A model generated the notes under the pieces. It ran no database searches and had not been told where the DNA came from. It worked only from the letters and a program-made list of their open reading frames with translations. This document shows, piece by piece, positions 8,573 through 17,913 of a stretch of 64,000 bases of DNA. Within the stretch, counting starts at the first letter, position 1; each line of letters starts with the position of its first letter. The stretch is taken from the NCBI RefSeq assembly GCF_003626575.1, contig NZ_RBDY01000001.1, forward strand, positions 186,001 to 250,000, read 5' to 3'. The position numbers and the translations under genes were made by a program. This DNA comes from Streptomyces radicis (GTDB taxonomy: Bacteria; Actinomycetota; Actinomycetes; Streptomycetales; Streptomycetaceae).

Positions 8573-9163
8573 ATCAGCGCCGAGCCCCGCATCAACGACC
8601 GGATTCGCGTCCCCGAGGTGCGACTCGTCGGTCCCAGTGGCGAGCAGGTCGGCATCGTGCCGCTTGCCAAAGCCCTGGAGCTTGCACAGGAGTACGACCT
8701 GGACCTGGTCGAGGTCGCGGCCAACGCCCGCCCGCCGGTCTGCAAGCTCATGGACTACGGAAAGTTCAAGTACGAGTCGGCCATGAAGGCCCGTGAGGCG
8801 CGCAAGAACCAGGCGCACACGGTGATCAAGGAGATGAAGCTCCGGCCGAAGATCGATCCGCACGACTACGACACCAAGAAGGGTCACGTCGTCCGGTTCC
8901 TCAAGCAGGGGGACAAGGTCAAGATCACGATCATGTTCCGCGGTCGTGAGCAGTCCCGCCCCGAGCTGGGCTACAGGCTGCTGCAACGACTTGCCGAGGA
9001 CGTCCAGGATCTGGGCTTCGTGGAGTCCAATCCCAAGCAGGACGGGCGGAACATGATCATGGTTCTCGGCCCGCACAAGAAGAAGACCGAGGCCATGGCG
9101 GAGGCCAGGGAGGCCCAGGCCGCCCGCAAGGCCGAACGCCAGCAGGGGAAGGCGTCCGCCTGA
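8573..9163 (+). CDS. infC: Translation initiation factor IF-3 (AUC start)
   Basis: IF3 of 196 residues: N-domain from [15 protein letters not shown], linker with YGKFKYE, and C-domain with IKEMKLRP and [10 protein letters not shown]3 binds the 30S subunit and controls start-codon and initiator-tRNA choice. The sequence conserved in other Streptomyces IF3 begins 15 codons before the first in-frame GTG (8618), and no ATG or GTG lies in that frame upstream. The codon at the expected place is ATC (8573), preceded by GGAGG at 8564-8568 with 4-nt spacing. A rare AUC/AUU start is the classical autoregulatory feature of infC in other bacteria, since IF3 discriminates against non-canonical codons. First gene of infC-rpmI-rplT. 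Confidence 0.95.
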   Translation: MSAEPRINDRIRVPEVRLVGPSGEQVGIVPLAKALELAQEYDLDLVEVAANARPPVCKLMDYGKFKYESAMKAREARKNQAHTVIKEMKLRPKIDPHDYDTKKGHVVRFLKQGDKVKITIMFRGREQSRPELGYRLLQRLAEDVQDLGFVESNPKQDGRNMIMVLGPHKKKTEAMAEAREAQAARKAERQQGKASA

Positions 9164-9221
9164 GGCAGGGCGCCGCCCCGGCGGCACGTGACAGTACGAA
9201 GGACGAGGAGAGAACGGCGAC

Positions 9222-9416
9222 ATGCCGAAGAACAAGACGCACACCGGCGCCAGCAAGCGTTTCAAGATCACTGGTTCCGGCAAGGTGATGCGCCAGCGCG
9301 CCGGTCGCCGTCACTACCTGGAGCACAAGCCGTCGACGCTGACCCGTCGCCTCGCCGGCACGACGGAGACGGCTCCGGCCGACGCCAAGAGGATCAAGAA
9401 GCTTCTCGGCAAGTGA
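9222..9416 (+). CDS. rpmI: 50S ribosomal protein L35
   Basis: A 64-residue, strongly basic protein with the L35 signature [21 protein letters not shown] and a C terminus ending IKKLLGK. It is an accessory large-subunit protein that binds 23S rRNA. AGGAGAG precedes the ATG. It lies between infC and rplT in the conserved operon, 58 bp after infC. Confidence 0.97.
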   Translation: MPKNKTHTGASKRFKITGSGKVMRQRAGRRHYLEHKPSTLTRRLAGTTETAPADAKRIKKLLGK

Positions 9417-9528
9417 CCCGGGCGCGGTCCGCACGCCATGACGGCGGCGGAGCGCCCGAGAGCCGACCGGACCCCATCCGTTCCGGGTCGCGTGACCATC
9501 CCGCGGCCCCCCTGCAAGGAGTACACAC

Positions 9529-9912
9529 GTGGCACGCGTCAAGCGGGCAGTCAACGCCCACAAGAAGCGCCGGGCGATCCTCGAGCAGGCCAGCGGCTAC
9601 CGCGGCCAGCGCTCCCGCCTGTACCGCAAGGCGAAGGAGCAGGTCACCCACTCCCTCGTCTACAACTACAACGACCGCAAGAAGCGCAAGGGCGACTTCA
9701 GGCAGCTGTGGATCCAGCGGATCAACGCCGCGGCCCGCGCCAACGGCATCACCTACAACCGGTTCATCCAGGGCCTGAAGGCCGCGGAGATCGAGGTGGA
9801 CCGCAAGATGCTGGCCGAGCTCGCGGTCAACGACCCGGGCGCGTTCGCCGTGCTGGTCGAGACGGCGCAGAAGGCGCTGCCGAGCGACGTCAACGCCCCG
9901 AAGGCCGCCTGA
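9529..9912 (+). CDS. rplT: 50S ribosomal protein L20
   Basis: A 127-residue basic protein with the L20 signature [15 protein letters not shown] and [16 protein letters not shown]. It is an early assembly protein binding 23S rRNA and, in several bacteria, an autorepressor of its own operon. GTG at 9529 follows AAGGAG with 8-nt spacing. The 112-bp gap after rpmI carries only a 7-bp inverted repeat (9419-9425 and 9452-9458) of doubtful meaning. A strong terminator hairpin follows the gene. Confidence 0.97.
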   Translation: MARVKRAVNAHKKRRAILEQASGYRGQRSRLYRKAKEQVTHSLVYNYNDRKKRKGDFRQLWIQRINAAARANGITYNRFIQGLKAAEIEVDRKMLAELAVNDPGAFAVLVETAQKALPSDVNAPKAA

Positions 9913-9936
9913 GCGCGCCCCTTCCGCTCCGTGTGA

Positions 9937-9970
9937 CCGGACCCGCAGGCCGTGTGCCCTGCGGGTCCGG
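9937..9970 (+). terminator. Transcription terminator of infC-rpmI-rplT
   Basis: A perfect 13-bp stem (9937-9949 with 9958-9970) around an 8-nt loop, starting 25 bp after the rplT stop. There is no T run after it, which is usual for high-GC actinobacterial terminators. It is the probable end of the ribosomal operon. Confidence 0.8.
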
Positions 9971-10025
9971 CGGCGTTGTCACCCCTTTCCTTTCCAGCCC
10001 ACACTTCCGAAGTGAGCCGCCTCCC

Positions 10026-10883
10026 ATGGGCCCTGCCGCCGAGCTGATCTCCCCCCGCGCGTCCCGGGTCGCCGCCGCCAAGCGGCTGCTCCGGCGCGCC
10101 GCCCGCGGCAGGGAGCGGCGTTTTCTGGCCGAAGGTCCCCAGGCCGTGCGGGAGGCCGTGGCCCACGGGGACGGGGGCGTGAGCACGCTGGTCGAGCTGT
10201 TCGCCACGCCCGAGGCGGCCGAGCGGCACCCCGGCATCGTCGCGGCGGCGCGTTCCGCCGGGGCCAGGGTCCACCTCGCCGCGCCCGCCGTCATCGCCGA
10301 CCTCTCGGGCACGGTCACCCCGCAGGGCCTCGTCGGCGTCTGCCGTTTCGTCGACCGGCCGCTGGCCGAGATCACCGCCGCCGCGCCCCGGCTGGTCGCC
10401 GTGCTCGCGCACGTCCGCGACCCCGGCAACGCGGGCACGGTGCTGCGCTGCGCCGACGCCGCGGGCGCCGACGCCGTCGTCCTCACCGACGCCTCGGTCG
10501 ACCTCTACAACCCCAAGGCGGTGCGCGCCTCGGCGGGCAGCGTCTTCCACCTCCCGGTGGCCGTCGGCGTGCCCGTGGACGAGGCGGTCGCCGCGCTGTC
10601 CGGCGCCGGGGCGCGGGTGGTCGCGGCCGACGGGGGAGGGGAGCGCGACCTCGACGCCGAGCTTGACGCCGGGGCGATGGGGCGACCCACCGCATGGATC
10701 TTCGGAAACGAGGCGTGGGGGCTCCCCGTCGAGACCCGCGCGCTGGCCGACGCCGTGGTCAGGGTGCCGCTGCACGGCCGCGCCGAGAGCCTCAACCTGG
10801 CCACCGCCGCCGCCGTGTGCCTCTACGCGTCGGCCCGCGCCCAGCGCGCCCCCGGTGGCTGCCGCTCCGCGGCCCCCTCCTGA
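10026..10883 (+). CDS. TrmH/SpoU family RNA 2'-O-methyltransferase
   Basis: A 285-residue SPOUT methyltransferase. The N-terminal domain (residues 1-105) is the substrate-binding SpoU-sub-bind type (RERRFLAEGPQAVREA). The catalytic knot domain carries motif 1 (VRDPGNAGTVLR), motif 2 (WIFGNEAWGLP) and motif 3 (VPLHGRAESLNLATAAAV), which form the SAM-binding trefoil knot. It should methylate a ribose in rRNA or tRNA; the exact site is not predictable. ATG at 10026 is used because longer forms extend into rplT. Location right after rplT is conserved in Streptomyces. Confidence 0.9.
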   Translation: MGPAAELISPRASRVAAAKRLLRRAARGRERRFLAEGPQAVREAVAHGDGGVSTLVELFATPEAAERHPGIVAAARSAGARVHLAAPAVIADLSGTVTPQGLVGVCRFVDRPLAEITAAAPRLVAVLAHVRDPGNAGTVLRCADAAGADAVVLTDASVDLYNPKAVRASAGSVFHLPVAVGVPVDEAVAALSGAGARVVAADGGGERDLDAELDAGAMGRPTAWIFGNEAWGLPVETRALADAVVRVPLHGRAESLNLATAAAVCLYASARAQRAPGGCRSAAPS

Positions 10884-10965
10884 ACGGCCGGAAGGCGACC
10901 GCCCCTTCGAGGACGGGCCCCCTGGCCCTAGTAGGGTGACCCGCACGGGAGAGGGGCGAACGGGG

Positions 10966-12045
10966 ATGGACACCGCGCACGGTGCCGGGGAGCTCGATCT
11001 GGGGCCCGACGACCTTCCCGATGGTCTGGTGGTCGCCGACCGGCTCGGCCTGGTCAGCTGTTTCAACGCCGAGGCCGCGCGGCTCACCGGGCGCGGCGCC
11101 GAGGAGTCGCTCGGCCGGCCGATCGAGTCCGTTCTGCCCCTCGAGGATCCCGAAGGCCGCCCGTGGTGGCGGCTGACGGACCCCTACCACGGCCTGGCCA
11201 CCCGTTCGGGACAGCCCGAGCGGAACCTCCTGCTGCCCGGCGGGCGCGAGGTGCTGGTCGCCGCGCGCTATGTGCGCGGCGCCGCAGGGGGCGCGGTGCG
11301 GCGCCTGGTGGTGACCCTGCGCGGCACCGACGCGCGGCGGCGCACCGAGCGCAGCAACGCCGAGCTGATCGCCACCGTCGCGCACGAGCTGCGCTCGCCG
11401 CTGACCTCGGTCAAGGGGTTCACGGCGACCATGCTGGACAAGTGGGACCGCTTCACCGACGAGCAGAAGCGGCTCATGCTCCAGACCGTCGACTCCGACG
11501 CCGACCGCGTCACACGGCTGATCACCGAGCTGCTCGACGTCTCCAGGATCGACTCGGGTCGCCTGGAGATCCGCCGCCAGCCGGTCAGGCTCGACGAGGC
11601 GGTCCGCCGCCATGTGAAGACCCTGATCAACGGGGGCTGCCCGGCCGACCGCTTCGAGCTGCGGCTGAGCGAGCAGGTCGCCGGGCTCTGGGCGGATCCC
11701 GACAAGGTCGACCAGGTGCTCGGCAACCTCCTGGAGAACGCCGTGCGCCACGGCGGCGGGACCGTCACCATCGAGATGCACCACGTCCCGCCCACCCGTA
11801 CGCGTCAGGAAGGCATGGCCGTGACGGTCAGCGACGAAGGCCCCGGCATCCCCGAGGAGGCGATGCACCGGGTCTTCACGCGCTTCTGGCGCGGCAGCGA
11901 GCGCGGCGGCACCGGGCTCGGCCTCTACATCGTCAAGGGCATCGTGGAGGCACACGGCGGCACCGTGACCGTCGGCAGGTCCGACGGCGGTGGCGCCCGC
12001 TTCCGATTCATCCTGCCCGCGGGCACACCGGCGTTCCTCTCCTGA
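10966..12045 (+). CDS. Orphan PAS-domain sensor histidine kinase
   Basis: A soluble kinase of 359 residues without membrane segments. Residues 15-125 form a PAS-like sensor (DGLVVADRLGLVSCFNAEAARLTG). The dimerisation/phosphoacceptor domain has His140 in VAHELRSPLTSVKGF. The ATPase domain shows the N box (QVLGNLLENAVRH), the G1 box (VSDEGPGI) and the G2 box (GTGLGLYIV). No response regulator is adjacent, so its partner is elsewhere. ATG at 10966 is preceded by GGGG; longer starts overlap the methyltransferase. The signal sensed is unknown. Confidence 0.9.
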   Translation: MDTAHGAGELDLGPDDLPDGLVVADRLGLVSCFNAEAARLTGRGAEESLGRPIESVLPLEDPEGRPWWRLTDPYHGLATRSGQPERNLLLPGGREVLVAARYVRGAAGGAVRRLVVTLRGTDARRRTERSNAELIATVAHELRSPLTSVKGFTATMLDKWDRFTDEQKRLMLQTVDSDADRVTRLITELLDVSRIDSGRLEIRRQPVRLDEAVRRHVKTLINGGCPADRFELRLSEQVAGLWADPDKVDQVLGNLLENAVRHGGGTVTIEMHHVPPTRTRQEGMAVTVSDEGPGIPEEAMHRVFTRFWRGSERGGTGLGLYIVKGIVEAHGGTVTVGRSDGGGARFRFILPAGTPAFLS

Positions 12046-12188
12046 GCCTCCGAGCTCCCCGAGAGGCTCCCCGAGAGGGCCGGGCCCGCGGGCGTCCACC
12101 GCGTACACGCAGCCGCGCGCGCCCCCTTAGACTCGGTCCCTGACCCCGGGAGCGCGGCGGGTCACGCCAATCGGAAGCACGGGAAGAG

Positions 12189-13304
12189 ATGTCGGCACCC
12201 AACAAGTCGTACGACCCTGTCGAGGTCGAGGCACTGAAACCGGAAGAGATCGACCGCGTGAGGGACGAGGCCCTCGCGGCGTTCGCCGCCGCGGCCAGCC
12301 TCGACGCGCTGCGGGAGGCCAAGGTCGCCCACGTCGGCGACCGCTCGCCGCTGGCCCTGGCCAACCGGGAGATCGGCGCCCTGCCGCCGCAGGCCCGCGC
12401 GGACGCGGGCAAGCGCGTCGGGCAGGCCAGGGGCGCGGTGAACAAGGCGCTCGCCGCCCGCCAGGCCGAGCTCGAGGCCGAGCGCGACGAGCGCGTCCTG
12501 GTCGAGGAGGCGGTGGACGTCACGCTGCCGTACGACCGGGTACCGCCAGGCGCGCGGCACCCGTTGACCACGCTCTCCGAGCGCATCGAGGACATCTTCG
12601 TGGCCATGGGCTACGAGGTCGCCGAGGGGCCCGAGGTCGAGACCGAGTGGTTCAACTTCGACGCCCTCAACATCGGCCCCGACCACCCCGCCAGGTCCAC
12701 CCGGGACACGTTCTTCGTCGAGGGCGCCGCGGGCGGCCCCGACCTGGTGCTGCGCACCGAGACGTCATCGGTGCAGATCCGCTCGATGCTGGAGCGCACG
12801 CCGCCCATCTATGTGATCTGCCCGGGCCGCGTCTACCGCAGCGACGAGCTCGACGCCACGCACAGCCCCGTCTTCCACCAGGTGGAGCTGCTCGCGATCG
12901 ACGAGGGCCTGACCATGGCGGACCTCAAGGGCACGCTCGACCACATGGTGCGCTCGCTCTTCGGCGAGGGCGTGCACACGCGGCTGCGCCCGCACTACTT
13001 CCCCTTCACCGAGCCGTCCGCCGAGATGGACATGCTCTGCTTCCGCTGCCGCGGCGAGTCCGCCGGGAACCCCGACCGGCCCTGCCGCACGTGTTCGAGC
13101 GAGGGCTGGGTGGAGCTCGGCGGCTGCGGCGTGGTCAACCCCAAGGTGCTGACCGCGTGCGGCGTGGACCCGGAGAAGTACAGCGGCTTCGCGTTCGGCT
13201 TCGGCATCGAGCGGCTGCTGATGTTCCGCCACAACGTCGAGGACATCCGAGACATGATCGAGGGTGACGTGCGGTTCACCCGGCCGTTCGGGATGGAGAT
13301 CTGA
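12189..13304 (+). CDS. pheS: Phenylalanine--tRNA ligase alpha subunit
   Basis: A 371-residue catalytic subunit. The N-terminal coiled coil (residues 15-110) binds tRNA. Class II motif 2 ([22 protein letters not shown]) and motif 3 ([15 protein letters not shown]) are clear. A Cys cluster lies between them ([22 protein letters not shown]), as in other actinobacterial PheS. With PheT it forms the alpha2-beta2 enzyme charging tRNA-Phe. Its stop codon overlaps the pheT start by 1 bp. The 143-bp upstream gap shows no T-box or leader peptide that I can recognise. Confidence 0.97.
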   Translation: MSAPNKSYDPVEVEALKPEEIDRVRDEALAAFAAAASLDALREAKVAHVGDRSPLALANREIGALPPQARADAGKRVGQARGAVNKALAARQAELEAERDERVLVEEAVDVTLPYDRVPPGARHPLTTLSERIEDIFVAMGYEVAEGPEVETEWFNFDALNIGPDHPARSTRDTFFVEGAAGGPDLVLRTETSSVQIRSMLERTPPIYVICPGRVYRSDELDATHSPVFHQVELLAIDEGLTMADLKGTLDHMVRSLFGEGVHTRLRPHYFPFTEPSAEMDMLCFRCRGESAGNPDRPCRTCSSEGWVELGGCGVVNPKVLTACGVDPEKYSGFAFGFGIERLLMFRHNVEDIRDMIEGDVRFTRPFGMEI

Positions 13305-15859
13305 TGCGCGCCCCGCTTTCCTGGCTGCGGGAGTACGTCGACCTGCCGGCCGGGGTGACCGGCCGCGAGGTGGCCGAGCGGCTCATCGCCGCGGGCTTCG
13401 AGGTCGAGGCCGTCGACCGGCTCGGCGCCGACCTGTCAGGGCCGCTCGTGGTCGGCCGGGTGCTGGCCATCGAGGAGCTGACCGAGTTCAAGAAGCCCAT
13501 CCGCCACTGCCAGGTGGACGTGGGCGCCGCCAACGGCACCGGCGAGCCGCAGAGCATCATCTGCGGCGCCCGCAACTTCGCGGTGGGGGACAAGGTCGTG
13601 GTCGTCCTTCCCGGCGGCGTGCTGCCCGGCGGGTTCGAGATCACCGCCCGCAAGACCTACGGCAGGCTCTCCGAGGGCATGATCTGCTCGGCGCGCGAGC
13701 TCGGCATGGGCGACGACCACGGCGGGATCGTCGTGCTGCCGCCCGAGCACGAGGTGGGCACCGACGCCATCGAGCTGCTCGAGCTGGTCGACGAGGTCCT
13801 CGACATCGCCGTCACATCCGACCGCGGCTACGCCCTGTCGATGCGCGGCCTGGCCCGCGAGACGGCCACCGCGTTCGGGCTGTCGTTGCGCGACCCCGCG
13901 CTGCTCGACGTCCCCGCGGGCAACGGCTCGGGCTACCCCGCCGCCGTCGGCGACACCGTCGCGTGCGACCGGATCGTGCTGCGCGCCGTCACCGGGGTGC
14001 GGCCCGAGGCGCACTCGCCGCTGTGGCTCCAGCGCCGTCTCCAGAAGGCGGGCATGCGGCCGATCTCGCTCCCCGTGGACATCACCAACTACGTGATGCT
14101 GGAGATCGGCCAGCCGCTGCACGCCTACGACCGCGCCCGGCTGTCGGGGCCCATCGCGGTCCGCAGGGCGAGGGCGGGCGAGAAGCTGACCACCCTGGAC
14201 GGCACCGCGCGCACCCTCGACCCCGAGGACCTGGTGATCGCCGACGACAGCGGCCCCATCGGCCTCGCGGGCGTGATGGGCGGCGCCGACACCGAGATCG
14301 CCGAGGTGGCCCAGGAACCCCAGGCCCTGACGGCTGGGGGCGGCCCCGGGGCCGAGTGGCCCGTGGGGACGACCGACATCGTCCTGGAGATGGCGCACTT
14401 CGACCAGGTCACCGTGGCCCGCACCGCGCGCCGCCACAAGCTGGGCAGCGAGGCCGCCCGCCGTTTCGAGCGTGGTGTGGACCCCGCTGCCGCGGCCGCC
14501 GCGGGGCAGCGGGCCGTCGACCTGCTCGTCCTGCTCGCGGGCGGCACGGCCGACGCGGGCGTCACCGTGGTCGCCGAGCCGCGTGAGCCGCGCACCATCA
14601 CCGTCGCCGCCGACCACCCCGACCGGGTGGCGGGCATGGCGTACGGCCGGGAGACGGTGGTGCGCCACCTCCAGGAGATCGGCTGCGAGGTGGCGGGCTC
14701 CGACGAGCTGACCGTCACCGTTCCGACGTGGCGCCCCGACCTGGCCGAGCCCAACGACCTGGCCGAGGAGGTCATCCGCCTCGCCGGGTACGCCGCGCTG
14801 CCCGCGACGCTGCCGCGCCCCCCGGCCGGGCGTGGGCTGACCGCGAGGCAGCGGCTGCACCGCAGGGTCGGCCGGGCGCTGGCGGGGACGGGCCATGTCG
14901 AGGTGCTGAGCGCGCCGTTCGTCGGGCCCGCGCAGCTCGACGGGCTCGGGCTTCCCGACGACGACGCCCGCCGCCGCGCCGCGCGCCTGGTCAACCCCAT
15001 CTCCGACGAGACGCCCTGGCTGCGCACCACGCTGCTGCCCGGGCTGCTCGACGCCCTGCGCCGCAACGTCGGCCGGGGCAGCGGCGACCTGGCGCTGTTC
15101 GAGACGGGCCTGGTGTTCCGGCCGACCGGAGCCGAGGCCCCCGCGGCCCGCCTCCCGGTCGACGCGCGGCCGACCGACGAGCAGGTCGCCGAGCTCGAGG
15201 CGGCCCTGCCCGCCCAGCCGCGGCGGGTCGCCGTCGCGCTGGCCGGGGCCCGCGAGCAGACCGGCTGGTGGGGCGGTGGCCGCCCCGCCGACTGGGCCGA
15301 CGCGGTCGAGGCCGCCCGCACGGTCGCCCGCGAGGCGGGCGTCGAGCTGACCGTGGAGAACGACCGGCACGCGCCCTGGCACCCGGGCCGGTGCGCCGCG
15401 CTGTACGCCTCGGTCGACGGGGCCAGGACCCTGGTCGGGCACGCGGGCGAGCTCCACCCCAGGGTGGTCAAGGCGCTCGGCCTGCCGGAGCGCACGTGCG
15501 CGATGGAGGCCGACCTCGACCTGCTGGAACGCGCGACGCCCGGCCTGGTGTCGGGGCCGCGCGTCTCCTCGTTCCCCGTGGCCACGCAGGATGTGGCGCT
15601 GGTCGTGGACGCGCCGGTGCCCGCCGCGGACGTCGAGGCGGCGCTGCGGGCGGGGGCGGGGGGGCTGCTCGAGTCCCTGCGGCTCTTCGACGTGTTCACC
15701 GGCGAGCAGGTCGGGGAGGGCCGCAAGTCGCTTGCCTACGCCCTGCGGTTCCGCGCGCCCGACCGGACGCTGACCGCGGATGAGCTGACCGAGGCGCGCG
15801 AGGCGGCGGTGGCCGCCGCGGTGGAGCGGACCGGGGCGACGCTGCGCGGCGGCTCGTGA
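13304..15859 (+). CDS. pheT: Phenylalanine--tRNA ligase beta subunit
   Basis: An 851-residue subunit with the full domain order: tRNA-binding EMAP-like OB fold (about residues 40-150), B3/B4 editing domain, B5 domain, catalytic-like core, and C-terminal anticodon-binding FDX-ACB domain ([17 protein letters not shown] to the end). An Ala/Gly-rich insertion near residues 340-355 is a minor oddity. Start ATG 13304 overlaps the pheS stop (TGATG), implying translational coupling. The gene is followed by a 17-bp tandem repeat and a hairpin. Confidence 0.97.
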   Translation: MRAPLSWLREYVDLPAGVTGREVAERLIAAGFEVEAVDRLGADLSGPLVVGRVLAIEELTEFKKPIRHCQVDVGAANGTGEPQSIICGARNFAVGDKVVVVLPGGVLPGGFEITARKTYGRLSEGMICSARELGMGDDHGGIVVLPPEHEVGTDAIELLELVDEVLDIAVTSDRGYALSMRGLARETATAFGLSLRDPALLDVPAGNGSGYPAAVGDTVACDRIVLRAVTGVRPEAHSPLWLQRRLQKAGMRPISLPVDITNYVMLEIGQPLHAYDRARLSGPIAVRRARAGEKLTTLDGTARTLDPEDLVIADDSGPIGLAGVMGGADTEIAEVAQEPQALTAGGGPGAEWPVGTTDIVLEMAHFDQVTVARTARRHKLGSEAARRFERGVDPAAAAAAGQRAVDLLVLLAGGTADAGVTVVAEPREPRTITVAADHPDRVAGMAYGRETVVRHLQEIGCEVAGSDELTVTVPTWRPDLAEPNDLAEEVIRLAGYAALPATLPRPPAGRGLTARQRLHRRVGRALAGTGHVEVLSAPFVGPAQLDGLGLPDDDARRRAARLVNPISDETPWLRTTLLPGLLDALRRNVGRGSGDLALFETGLVFRPTGAEAPAARLPVDARPTDEQVAELEAALPAQPRRVAVALAGAREQTGWWGGGRPADWADAVEAARTVAREAGVELTVENDRHAPWHPGRCAALYASVDGARTLVGHAGELHPRVVKALGLPERTCAMEADLDLLERATPGLVSGPRVSSFPVATQDVALVVDAPVPAADVEAALRAGAGGLLESLRLFDVFTGEQVGEGRKSLAYALRFRAPDRTLTADELTEAREAAVAAAVERTGATLRGGS

Positions 15860-15892
15860 CCCGCGTCCCGCGCTGACCCGCGTCCCGCGCTG
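15859..15892. repeat. Two tandem copies of a 17-bp unit
   Basis: The unit ACCCGCGTCCCGCGCTG occurs twice head to tail at 15859-15875 and 15876-15892, right at the end of pheT (its first base is the last base of the stop codon). It looks like a small replication slippage duplication; no function is proposed. Confidence 0.8.
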
Positions 15893-15896
15893 ATCC

Positions 15897-15930
15897 GAGG
15901 GCCGTCTCACCGTCAGGTGGGGCGGCCCTC
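15897..15930. terminator. Bidirectional hairpin between pheT and the LigD-type gene
   Basis: GAGGGCCG (15897-15904) pairs perfectly with CGGCCCTC (15923-15930), with an inner CACC/GGTG stem around GTCA. It lies between the convergent ends of pheT and the polymerase gene and includes the latter's stop codon, so it can end transcripts from both sides. Confidence 0.65.
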
Positions 15931-16827
15931 GCCGGGTTCGGGCAGCGGGCGGGCCGCCGACGCGCGGGTCAGGTCGCGCATCAGCTCGCCGCGTTCCGCC
16001 AGGCGGCCCGCGATGTCGGCCATGCGGATGTCGAGCGACGCCGGGTCGCCCCCTTCGGCCACCTCGTCGAGCTCGTCCCAGCCCACGGGCGCGGAGACCG
16101 TGGGCGCCCGGCGGGCGCGCAGGGTGTAGGGGGCGGCGGTGGTCTTGCGGGCGGCGTTCTGGCTGTGGTCGATGAACACCTTGCCAGGGCGCAGCCGCCT
16201 GGCCATCTCGCCGATCGCGAGCCCCGGCAGGGCGCGCGCCGCCTCGCGCGCCAGCGCCTTGGCGTACTCGGACGCGCGCGCCGATGGCGTGGGGCGCAGC
16301 GGGCACAGCACGTGCAGGCCCTTGGACCCTGAGGTCTTGGCGTAGGCCGCCAGGCCGTCGTCGGCCAGCCGCTCGCGCAGCCACAGCGCGACCCGGCAGC
16401 AGTCGGCGATCGTCGCGGGCGCCCCGGGGTCGAGGTCGAGGACCAGCCGGTCGGCCACCCCCGGCGCCTGGGCCCGCCACTGGTGGGTGTGCAGCTCGGT
16501 GACCAGGTTGGCCGCCCACATCAGCCCCGGCAGGTCGTCCACCACCACCTGCCGCAGCGGCTCGCCGCCGCCGGAGCGCGGCACATCGGCGACGTTCACC
16601 CAGTCGGGGGTGCCGGGCGGGACGTTCTTGGTGAAGAAACGCTGCCCCTCGGGCCCGTCGGGGTAGCGCAGCAGGCTCAGCGGCCGGTCGGCGAGGTGGG
16701 GGATGAGCGCGTCGCCGTGGCTGGCGTAGTAGTGCAGCAGCTCGCCCTTGGTCGTCCCGTCCGGGTAGATGACCTTGTCCAGACGGGTCAGCGTCAGACG
16801 CCGCCCCTCGACGGTCACGACCGGCAT
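15913..16827 (-). CDS. ligD: NHEJ DNA polymerase (LigD polymerase-domain protein)
   Basis: A 304-residue stand-alone primase-polymerase domain of the LigD type. LTRLDKVIYPDGTTKGELLHYY at the N terminus is the family hallmark, LVLDLDPG holds the metal-binding Asp-x-Asp pair, and the later SGSKGLHVLCPL and FIDHSQN motifs fit the nucleotide-binding pocket. It lacks ligase and nuclease domains, so a separate ATP-dependent ligase must exist elsewhere. ATG at 16827 gives MPVVTVEGRRLTLT; upstream extension would cross the ku promoter. It is divergent from ku with a 30-bp gap, the typical actinobacterial NHEJ pair acting on double-strand breaks. Confidence 0.92.
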   Translation of the reverse strand: MPVVTVEGRRLTLTRLDKVIYPDGTTKGELLHYYASHGDALIPHLADRPLSLLRYPDGPEGQRFFTKNVPPGTPDWVNVADVPRSGGGEPLRQVVVDDLPGLMWAANLVTELHTHQWRAQAPGVADRLVLDLDPGAPATIADCCRVALWLRERLADDGLAAYAKTSGSKGLHVLCPLRPTPSARASEYAKALAREAARALPGLAIGEMARRLRPGKVFIDHSQNAARKTTAAPYTLRARRAPTVSAPVGWDELDEVAEGGDPASLDIRMADIAGRLAERGELMRDLTRASAARPLPEPGEGRPT

Positions 16828-16857
16828 ACCCTGAGAGTGGCACGAAAGGGGCAGATG

Positions 16858-17889
16858 ATGCGAACGATATGGAAGGGATCGATCTCCTTCGGTCTTGTCA
16901 CCATCCCCATCAAGGTCGTCAGCGCCACGGAGAACCACTCGGTGTCCTTCCGCCAGGTCCACACGTCGGACGAGGGCAGGATCCGCTACCGGAAGGTGTG
17001 CGAGATCGACGGCGAGGAGGTGTCGGGCGAGCAGATCGGCAAGGCGTACGAGACGGCCGACGGCTCCCTCGTCCAGCTGACCGACGCCGACCTCAACGCC
17101 CTGCCGCTGCCCACCGCGAGGACCGTCGAGATCCTGGGCTTCGTGCCCGTGAGCAGCATCGACCCCTATCAGCTCGACCGCTCGTACTACCTGACCGCCG
17201 ACGCGGGCGCGGCCAAGCCCTATGTGCTGCTGCGCGAGGCGCTGCGCCGCGCCGACAAGGGCGCGATCGCCAAGCTCGCGATGCGCGGGCGGGAGACCCT
17301 CGCGCTGGTGCGCGCGCTCGAGGACGATGTGCTGGGCATGCACACGCTGCTGTGGCCCGACGAGATCCGCTCGGCCGGAGGGCTGGCCCCCGGCGAGCAG
17401 GTCACCGTCAGGGACGCCGAGATCGACCTCGCCTACACGCTGATGGACACCCTCGGCGAGGTGGACATGGCCGAGCTGCACGACGAGTACCGCGAGGCGG
17501 TGGAGGCGCTGGTCGACGCGAAGCTCACGGGCCGGGCGCCCGAGCTGGCCGAGGAGGGCGCGCCGGGCGGCGCCAAGGTGGTCGACCTGATGGCCGCGCT
17601 CGAGGACAGCGTGCGCAACGCCCGCCAGGGCAGGGGCGAGGGCGAGGAGGCGGCCGAGGGCGGCGAGGAGGCGACCGTCACGCCGATCAAGAAGACCGGC
17701 CGGAAGAAGGCCGCCCCGCGCAAGGCCCCGGAGAAGAAGGCGGCGGCGCGGAAGACCGCGGCGAAGAAGACCGCGTCCCGCGAGGAGGCGGAGGGCGGAC
17801 AGGGCGCCGCCAAGAAGGCCCCCGCCAAGAAGACGCAGGCCAAGAAGACGCAGGCGAAGAAGGCGGGCGGGCGCAAACGCGCCTCCTGA
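16858..17889 (+). CDS. ku: Non-homologous end-joining protein Ku
   Basis: A 343-residue bacterial Ku. The core ring domain runs from RTIWKGSISFGLVTIPIKV to about residue 255 and binds DNA ends as a homodimer. The last 85 residues or so are a Lys/Ala-rich tail with KKTA and AKK repeats resembling histone H1. Such tails in Streptomyces and mycobacterial Ku help DNA bridging and ligase recruitment. ATG at 16858 is chosen over 16855 because AGGGG lies 6 nt upstream rather than 3. It recruits LigD-type enzymes; the divergent neighbour is that polymerase. Confidence 0.95.
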   Translation: MRTIWKGSISFGLVTIPIKVVSATENHSVSFRQVHTSDEGRIRYRKVCEIDGEEVSGEQIGKAYETADGSLVQLTDADLNALPLPTARTVEILGFVPVSSIDPYQLDRSYYLTADAGAAKPYVLLREALRRADKGAIAKLAMRGRETLALVRALEDDVLGMHTLLWPDEIRSAGGLAPGEQVTVRDAEIDLAYTLMDTLGEVDMAELHDEYREAVEALVDAKLTGRAPELAEEGAPGGAKVVDLMAALEDSVRNARQGRGEGEEAAEGGEEATVTPIKKTGRKKAAPRKAPEKKAAARKTAAKKTASREEAEGGQGAAKKAPAKKTQAKKTQAKKAGGRKRAS

Positions 17890-17913
17890 CGGCCTTCGGC
17901 GCGGGCACGGCGT

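Noticed and set aside
8618..9163. GTG 8618 as the start of infC
   Set aside because: Would remove the conserved [14 protein letters not shown] sequence and has no ribosome-binding site; ATC 8573 with GGAGG fits better.
9419..9458. Terminator between rpmI and rplT
   Set aside because: A 7-bp inverted repeat with a 26-nt loop is weak and common in this GC content; the genes belong to one operon.
12046..12188. T-box or leader peptide upstream of pheS
   Set aside because: No T-box core, no Phe-rich reading frame and no terminator stem seen in the 143 bp.
13436..16843. 1135-codon open frame on the minus strand opposite pheT
   Set aside because: It lies antisense to pheT, is low-complexity Arg/Gly/Ala and shows no motif; such frames are an effect of GC-rich third positions. 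Only its unrelated upstream part overlaps the real LigD-type gene, in another frame.
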